From assembly GCF_013041615.1 (NCBI RefSeq), contig NZ_JABEPQ010000001.1:362879-426878 (forward strand): 64,000 nucleotides of DNA, in the 5' to 3' direction. Position numbers and translations under genes: made by a program. The notes under the pieces were generated by a model. The model saw only the letters and a program-made list of their open reading frames with translations, was not told where the DNA came from and made no database searches. This stretch comes from Knoellia koreensis (GTDB taxonomy: Bacteria; Actinomycetota; Actinomycetes; Actinomycetales; Dermatophilaceae). Below are positions 59,236 to 64,000 of this stretch, piece by piece (position 1 is the first letter of the stretch; each line of letters starts with the position of its first letter).

Positions 59236-60231
59236 ATGCGCAAGGTGTTGGGTGGCGTCGCCATCCTGCTGGGAGTTTTGCTGGTCGTCGTCGGGATCGT
59301 GGCCAAGCCAGTCCTCTACAAGAACCTGGCCACCGTGCCACTCGACCAGAAGTCGACCTCGGACTCACAGGGTTCCGGGATGTCTGCCCTCCGCGCCTAC
59401 AAGGGCGACGACGGCCGGCCGCACTACGACAAGCTCGAGGGCGTCGACCTGCGGAGCACGCGTGAGGTCCGCGGCATCCCGGGCAAGGTGCCCGCGGACA
59501 AGCGCGGAACCGAGGCTTTCTGGCAGACCGCCGTGCAGTCACAGGCGCTCATCAACGGCCAGTGGACGGACCTCAGCTACAGCGATGAGGGCGTGTCGCT
59601 CAACCGGAGGACGGGTGAGTCGACCAACTGCTGTGGCGACTACAAGTCCGCCGGCGACATCGAGGACCCCACCAAGGTCAATGACATCTCCCACCAGGGA
59701 CTGTTCTTCAAGTTCCCGTTCGACGTGCAGAAGAAGACCTACCGCTTCTGGGACGGTGACCTCGGTCGGGCAGAGGCGATCAACTTCGTGCGCGAGGAGA
59801 AGATCGAGGGCACGACGACCTACGTCTTCCGGCAGTCCATCCCCAAGGCCGAGGTGACCGAACGCGATGTGCCACGCGCGGTGTTCGGTGACAGTGCCAG
59901 TGGCACCGTCAAGGCCAAGGTCATGTACGGCAACGTCCGCACCCTGTGGGTCGAGCCGAACACCGGTGTCCTCATCAAGGGCCAGGAGGAGCAGGACAAG
60001 TCCCTCGTGGCCGAGGGATACCCCGAGCTCGCCACCACGAAGGGCACCATCGGCTACAACCCCGACACCGTGAAGAAGAACGCCAAGGACTGGGGCACCA
60101 AGGGATCGCTCCTGGGCTTCGTCAACGGCACCCTGACCCCGCTCGGCGTCGGTCTCGGGATCCTGCTGCTGGCTCTCGGCCTCTTCCTGACCTTCGGCGC
60201 CGGCTCTCGTGGCCGACGAGAGGCGCGCTGA
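59236..60231 (+). CDS. DUF3068-family envelope protein
   Basis: 331 residues. An N-terminal membrane segment (about 5-25), a long extracytoplasmic domain and a C-terminal membrane segment (about 300-322) followed by a basic tail RGRREAR. It matches DUF3068 (PorA-like) proteins of actinobacteria: SLNRRTGESTNCCGDY with a vicinal Cys pair, LFFKFPFDVQKKTYRFWDG, and VRTLWVEPNTGVLIKGQEEQ. A TACGCT element near 59193 and an AGGGAGAG site precede ATG 59236. Function not established; context points to the envelope. Confidence 0.82.
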   Translation: MRKVLGGVAILLGVLLVVVGIVAKPVLYKNLATVPLDQKSTSDSQGSGMSALRAYKGDDGRPHYDKLEGVDLRSTREVRGIPGKVPADKRGTEAFWQTAVQSQALINGQWTDLSYSDEGVSLNRRTGESTNCCGDYKSAGDIEDPTKVNDISHQGLFFKFPFDVQKKTYRFWDGDLGRAEAINFVREEKIEGTTTYVFRQSIPKAEVTERDVPRAVFGDSASGTVKAKVMYGNVRTLWVEPNTGVLIKGQEEQDKSLVAEGYPELATTKGTIGYNPDTVKKNAKDWGTKGSLLGFVNGTLTPLGVGLGILLLALGLFLTFGAGSRGRREAR

Positions 60232-60250
60232 GGGGACAGCGTCAACACAG

Positions 60251-60297
60251 CAACGAAGGGACAGAGCCAGCAGGGGGATGGCTCTGTCCCTTCGTTG
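60251..60297 (+). terminator. Perfect 19-base-pair hairpin after the DUF3068 gene
   Basis: The arms 60251-60269 and 60279-60297 are perfect reverse complements over 19 bases (CAACGAAGGGACAGAGCCA and its complement) around a 9-base GC-rich loop. It begins 20 bases past the stop. There is no T-tract, so termination may be intrinsic without U-run or the hairpin may protect the 3' end. Confidence 0.75.
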
Positions 60298-60709
60298 TGT
60301 CCCCGAGTGATCGGGTGCCCCCGACTGCCGGGCAGCGGGGGCGTGTCGCCCGACCGGTTCGGAGGGGGTGAGGATTCCTTGCCGGATGCTTTGAGGCGAC
60401 TCCCCAACGGTAGGAACGGGATTCGCGCGGGCCTAGTCGCTTGACGCAATGGCCTGTGCGGATCGCGCACAACGACGGGGAATCGCACGCGCCACTCCGT
60501 CGGGCATGCGACCGGAGCATCCGCTGGCTCCTGCGCAGATGCTCTGGCGCAGACCTCCGAGCCGGGCGGCCAGACCGCTCGACCGGGCACTCGACCTCTG
60601 AAGTGCATGTTTGACGTGAATCGTGGGTACCACAGACGAGCGGCCATCAGTGGTGCGAAAATGGTGGTACCAAAGGCGACACCTGTCTTTCTATTGGAGT
60701 GCTTGATCG
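60298..60709. other. 412-base intergenic region upstream of the AraC gene
   Basis: No coding signal seen. It holds three structured elements: TGTGCG-GATCG-CGCACA (60455-60471), ten bases after a -35-like TTGACG (60441-60446); an interrupted inverted repeat CCGGAGCATC/GATGCTCTGG (60512-60547); and two GGTACCA copies (60626-60632 and 60666-60672) 40 bases apart, each in a GTGG-TACCA context. The last pair lies where an AraC regulator would bind its own promoter. A GGAG precedes the ATG at 60710. Confidence 0.4.
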
Positions 60710-61765
60710 ATGCAGAGCAGTGCCGGCCAGGGGTACCGCACCAATTCCCCTGACTCGCAGGCGAAACAGGCCATGGTCGAGAGATTCAGGACGAGCCTGG
60801 ATACACGCGACATCGACGAGGCTCGTGAGGTTGTGGGACGCGCCTACGTACCCCACGACATCAATCCTCGAGGCGACGCACGGGACTTCCACGCCGTCCA
60901 GGAGACAGGGCGAATCGGTGGCATCTGGGTGGATCTCCTTGGCTATGCCTGTGACGTCGATGTCATCCCAGCGGGGCCGCTGGGAACGCAGTACTGCATC
61001 GTGCAGATGGTCCGAGGCGTCGTGGAGATCTCGAGCGGAGCGGACAGTGTGCAGCTCGTGGACGACCGCTCGGTCGTGGTGGACGACCGCCGGCTCTTCA
61101 CCATGCGTTGGCACCCAACGGCATTCGTCTGCAACCTGCGTTTCGATGCCGGTGCGGTGCACCGTTACATCCTCGACATCGTCGGCGACACCATCGCCCA
61201 TCCGGCGTTTGAGCTGGCGGCACCGCGAAACCGGTCCGACCGGGAACGCTGGCGATCCGTGGTGCGCATGGTGAACCACCTGGCTGAGGCTGGGCCAACG
61301 GATGCGGACGCCTACCCGATCTGGTCCGCCGAGGTAGAGCGCTTCGCAGTGGCCGCCATGCTCGCAACCCACACCAACTGTGTGTTGGACGGCGCCGCGG
61401 AGGTCAGCGGTGGCGCGGCCAGTCATGCGGCGGCGCGGTCGGCGGCCGACTTCCTGCGTGCCCACTGCGCGGAACCCGTTGCGCTGCAAGCTCTTGGACC
61501 CCGTTTTGGCGTGAGCACCCGAGCCCTGCAGCTCGGCTTCCAACAGCTCTTTGGGTGCAGCCCGCGCGCCTACCTACGGGAGTTGCGACTTCAGTCCGCC
61601 CACCTCGACCTGATGTCCGACCCGGACGCGCGGGTGTCGGATGTCGGTTACCGGTGGGGGTTCTCGACCCCGGGTCGTTTCGCACGCGAGTACCAGCGGC
61701 GCTTTGGTGTGCTTCCGTCCAAGCTCGAGCGGGGCAGGTCCCTGGGCCGCTGTCGTATGCCGTGA
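60710..61765 (+). CDS. AraC-family transcriptional regulator
   Basis: 351 residues. The N-terminal AraC_binding_2-like domain (about 40-200, with QYCIVQMVRGVVEISSGAD) precedes a C-terminal double helix-turn-helix (about 250-345): ADFLRAHCAEPVALQALGPRFGVSTRALQLGFQQLFGCSPRAYLRELRLQSAHLDL and VSDVGYRWGFSTPGRFAREYQRRFGVLPSKL. This is the plan of regulators for aromatic or alkane catabolism genes, but no such genes adjoin. The final codons contain a GTATGCCG site (61755-61762). Base composition is slightly less G+C-rich than in neighbours. Confidence 0.9.
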   Translation: MQSSAGQGYRTNSPDSQAKQAMVERFRTSLDTRDIDEAREVVGRAYVPHDINPRGDARDFHAVQETGRIGGIWVDLLGYACDVDVIPAGPLGTQYCIVQMVRGVVEISSGADSVQLVDDRSVVVDDRRLFTMRWHPTAFVCNLRFDAGAVHRYILDIVGDTIAHPAFELAAPRNRSDRERWRSVVRMVNHLAEAGPTDADAYPIWSAEVERFAVAAMLATHTNCVLDGAAEVSGGAASHAAARSAADFLRAHCAEPVALQALGPRFGVSTRALQLGFQQLFGCSPRAYLRELRLQSAHLDLMSDPDARVSDVGYRWGFSTPGRFAREYQRRFGVLPSKLERGRSLGRCRMP

Positions 61766-61768
61766 GCG

Positions 61769-61811
61769 ACCGGTTCGGGGTGTGCGCACGTCGCGCACAC
61801 CCCGCACCGGT
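61769..61811. terminator. Bidirectional terminator hairpin
   Basis: ACCGGTTCGGGGTGTGCG (61769-61786) pairs with CGCACACCCCGCACCGGT (ending 61811), a long stem with one small mismatch region and a short loop. It lies between the convergent AraC and Ig-repeat genes, directly past the stop of each. Confidence 0.8.
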
Positions 61812-61816
61812 AGTCC

Positions 61817-64000
61817 TCAGCGCATCGTCCTCCGCCGGGTCACGTAGGCCGCCGCGCCCACGGCGATGAGAAGCAGGCCCAGCCCGACCGGCATCGCCGG
61901 GTCCAGTCCCGTGAATGCGAGGCCACCGGGCCTCGGGCCGGCGGCTGGGCCGCCTTCCCCGGGATGGTTCGGGCCGTTGCCGGCCGGACACGTGAGCGTG
62001 AAACCGACCGTGTCAGAGCTGGGGTCCGCGGCATCCGCGAGGACGACCACGTCGTTCAGCAGTACCGGCGCAGAGAAGTCGCCGACGGTCGCAGTGATGA
62101 CGTGGTGACCACAGGCGATGCTCCTCGTGACCGGCACGCTCCACGTGCCGTCGGCGTCGACCGTGTCAGTCCCGAGCGGCTCCCCGTCAAGGGTGACGGA
62201 AACCTGGTGACCCGGCGCGTTGCTGGTCCCCGTCACCGCGGGGGGTGCACTGCCAAGGGTCGACCCGTCAGCGGGTGACGTGATGTCCACTGTGGGCTCT
62301 TGGCCCGGAGGAGCAGTGGACGTGTCCACGGTGAACGAGATCTGGTCCGTGGCAGTGTTGTTCGCCTCGTCGGTGGCACCGGCCAGCGCCGTGTGCTCGC
62401 CGTCGGACAGTGCCTGAGTCGGCGTGGACGCCCAGGATCCGTCGGCTTCTGTGGCGACCCGCATCGGGGATGCGTCGTCGAGCTTCAACATGATGGTGCC
62501 GTTGAGGATGTCGCTGGAGCCGGAGATGGTCGGTGTGGCGTCGTTGGTGGTCGACCCGTCCGCCGGTGCGGTGATCGCGATGGCCGGTGCCGTCGTGTCG
62601 ACGGTGAACGTCGAGGAATCGGAGGCGGTGTTGCCGGCTCCGTCGGTGGCGGTGGCTTCGGCGGTGTGTGAGCCATCGCCCAGCGCGGTGGTTGGGGTGT
62701 AGGACCACGAGCCGTCCGCGCCGGTGTCGACGGTGAGCGGGTCGCCTCCGTCGATGACCAGGCTGATCGTGCCGTTGACGATGTCGCTGGTCCCGGTGAT
62801 CGCCGGGGTCTGGTCGTTAGTGGTCGACCCGTCCGCGGGCGAGGTGATGGCAATGGCCGGTGCGGTGGTGTCGACCGTGAACGTTGATGAGTCGGATGCC
62901 GTGTTGCCGGCTCCGTCGGTGGCGGTGGCTTCGGCCGTGTGTGAACCGTCGCCCAACGCAGTGGTGGGCGTGTACGACCACGACCCGTCGGCACCGGTGT
63001 TCACGGTGACGGGGTCGCCTCCGTCGATGACCAGGCTGATCGTGCCGTTGACGATGTCGCTGGTCCCGGTGATCGGCGGGGTGGCGTCGTTCGTCGAGGA
63101 CCCGTCCGCCGGTGCGGTGATCGCGATGGCCGGTGCCGTCGTGTCGACGGTGAACGTCGAGGAGTCGGATGACGTGTTGCCGGCGTCGTCCTTGGCCGTC
63201 GCTTCGGCCGTGTGTGAACCGTCGCCCAACGCAGTGGTGGGCGTGTACGACCACGACCCATCGGCACCGGTGTTCACGGTGACGGGGTCGCCCCCGTCGA
63301 TGACCAGGCTGATCGTGCCGTTGACGATGTCGCTGGTCCCGGTGATCGGCGGTGTGGCGTCATTCGTCGAGGACCCGTCCGCGGGTGCCGTGATCGCAAC
63401 CGCCGGAGCGATCGTGTCGACAGTGAACGTCGACGAGTCGGTCGCGGTGTTCCCAGCTCCGTCGGAAGCCGTTGCGGTCAGCGTGTGCCCGCCCTCGATC
63501 AAAGCCGCCGGCGGCGTGTAGGCCCACGAGCCATCCGCGCCGGTGTCGACGCTGACTGGCGTTGTTCCGTCGATGCTCAGCAGCACCGTGCCGCTGATCA
63601 CGTCGGAGGTGCCGGTCATCGGTGGCGTGGAGTCGTTGGTGGTCGACCCATCCGCGGGTGCGGTGATCGCCACAGAGGGTGGGGTGGTGTCGATGGTGAA
63701 CGTGGAGGAGTCGGATGCGGTGTTGCCTGCCGCGTCGGTCGCCCGGGCCACAGCGGTGTGCGAGCCGTCCGCCAAGTCGGTGGTCGGGGTGTAGGTCCAC
63801 GACCCGTCCGCGCCCGTGGACACACTCTGGGGCGTGCCACCGTCGAAGGCCAGGCTGATCGACCCGTTCAGGACGTCTGAGGTCCCGGTGATCGGCGGTG
63901 TGGCGTCGTTCGTCGAGGACCCGTCGGCCGGTGCGGTGATCGCCACCGCCGGGGCAGTCGTGTCGATGGTGAACGTGGAGGAGTCGGAGGCCGTGTTGCC
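61817..64000 (-). CDS. Ig-like repeat surface protein with LAFTG sorting signal (partial)
   Basis: The 3' part of a gene running off the right edge; 727 codons are visible and the frame is open to base 64000. It consists of tandem Ig-like domains of 91 residues (consensus AITAPADGSSTNDATPPITGTSD...), five well preserved, a sixth divergent and a seventh more so, then a Gly/Pro linker, LAFTG (LAxTG, the sortase E type), a membrane helix and RRRTMR. The protein is therefore probably wall-anchored with a repetitive stalk. The first six units use the GNTASDSSTFTVDTTAP linker typical of Big_3/HYR-like bacterial Ig domains. No sortase is in the window. Confidence 0.9.
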   Translation of the reverse strand, partial: GNTASDSSTFTIDTTAPAVAITAPADGSSTNDATPPITGTSDVLNGSISLAFDGGTPQSVSTGADGSWTYTPTTDLADGSHTAVARATDAAGNTASDSSTFTIDTTPPSVAITAPADGSTTNDSTPPMTGTSDVISGTVLLSIDGTTPVSVDTGADGSWAYTPPAALIEGGHTLTATASDGAGNTATDSSTFTVDTIAPAVAITAPADGSSTNDATPPITGTSDIVNGTISLVIDGGDPVTVNTGADGSWSYTPTTALGDGSHTAEATAKDDAGNTSSDSSTFTVDTTAPAIAITAPADGSSTNDATPPITGTSDIVNGTISLVIDGGDPVTVNTGADGSWSYTPTTALGDGSHTAEATATDGAGNTASDSSTFTVDTTAPAIAITSPADGSTTNDQTPAITGTSDIVNGTISLVIDGGDPLTVDTGADGSWSYTPTTALGDGSHTAEATATDGAGNTASDSSTFTVDTTAPAIAITAPADGSTTNDATPTISGSSDILNGTIMLKLDDASPMRVATEADGSWASTPTQALSDGEHTALAGATDEANNTATDQISFTVDTSTAPPGQEPTVDITSPADGSTLGSAPPAVTGTSNAPGHQVSVTLDGEPLGTDTVDADGTWSVPVTRSIACGHHVITATVGDFSAPVLLNDVVVLADAADPSSDTVGFTLTCPAGNGPNHPGEGGPAAGPRPGGLAFTGLDPAMPVGLGLLLIAVGAAAYVTRRRTMR
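62582..64000 (-). repeat. Tandem 273-base repeats in the Ig-repeat gene
   Basis: Units of 273 bases (91 codons) begin on the minus strand at about 63946, 63673, 63400, 63127 and 62854, with a further unit continuing past 64000. The middle units (about 63400-62582) are nearly identical in DNA, including long runs without a change, so recent duplication or gene conversion is likely. Copy number beyond the edge is unknown. Confidence 0.88.

Overview
This 64 kb window is a G+C-rich (roughly 70 %) chromosomal segment of an actinobacterium. The gene order, codon use and families (TIGR03085, HGxxPAAW, DUF2613, DUF222/13E12 HNH, PdtaR next to polA, AftD) suggest the order Micrococcales, perhaps near Intrasporangiaceae; this placement is inference. 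I see no prophage, insertion sequence, CRISPR array or rRNA. There is one tRNA.

Layout. 1-8.1 kb: the end of priA, two alpha/beta hydrolases, a TetR/membrane-protein pair sharing two operators, then a tightly overlapping def-fmt-rsmB-GNAT-rpe run (N-terminal methionine processing, rRNA methylation, pentose phosphate). 8.2-14.1 kb: an FMN riboswitch followed by ribD-ribE-pnuX-ribBA-ribH, running without a gap into hisE-hisG and a PH-domain membrane protein. 14.2-21.3 kb: a DUF222 HNH nuclease with an SOS box, a small orphan coding fragment, a monooxygenase-like gene, an MFS-FUSC-kinase set and hisF. 21.3-27.2 kb: a heterodimeric ABC exporter, an acetyltransferase, a membrane protein with an Arg/Asp-rich repeat domain and a VOC protein. 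27.3-33.0 kb: hisI and the trp cluster trpE-(two small membrane proteins)-trpC-trpB-trpA. 33.1-42.5 kb: a DsbA-like protein, lgt, gltB-gltD and pyk. 42.5-48.3 kb: tRNA-Leu(CAA), a lipoprotein, pdtaR, two acetyltransferases, a thioesterase and polA. 48.3-60.2 kb: a cell-envelope glycan locus centred on an AftD-like arabinofuranosyltransferase. 60.7-64 kb: an AraC regulator and a large tandem Ig-repeat surface protein with an LAFTG sorting signal, running off the right edge.

The most striking signal is not a gene. The 8-mer GTATGCCG (reverse CGGCATAC) occurs about 60 times, close to once per kb. It occurs in both orientations, in several reading frames and in intergenic DNA, and several copies force the rare codons TAT and ATA. 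That density is typical of DNA-uptake-like or other genome-wide marker motifs, and I know of none described for such organisms. A second genome-wide pattern is a TANNNT -10 hexamer placed so that the predicted transcription start falls on, or one base before, the start codon, which implies many leaderless mRNAs.
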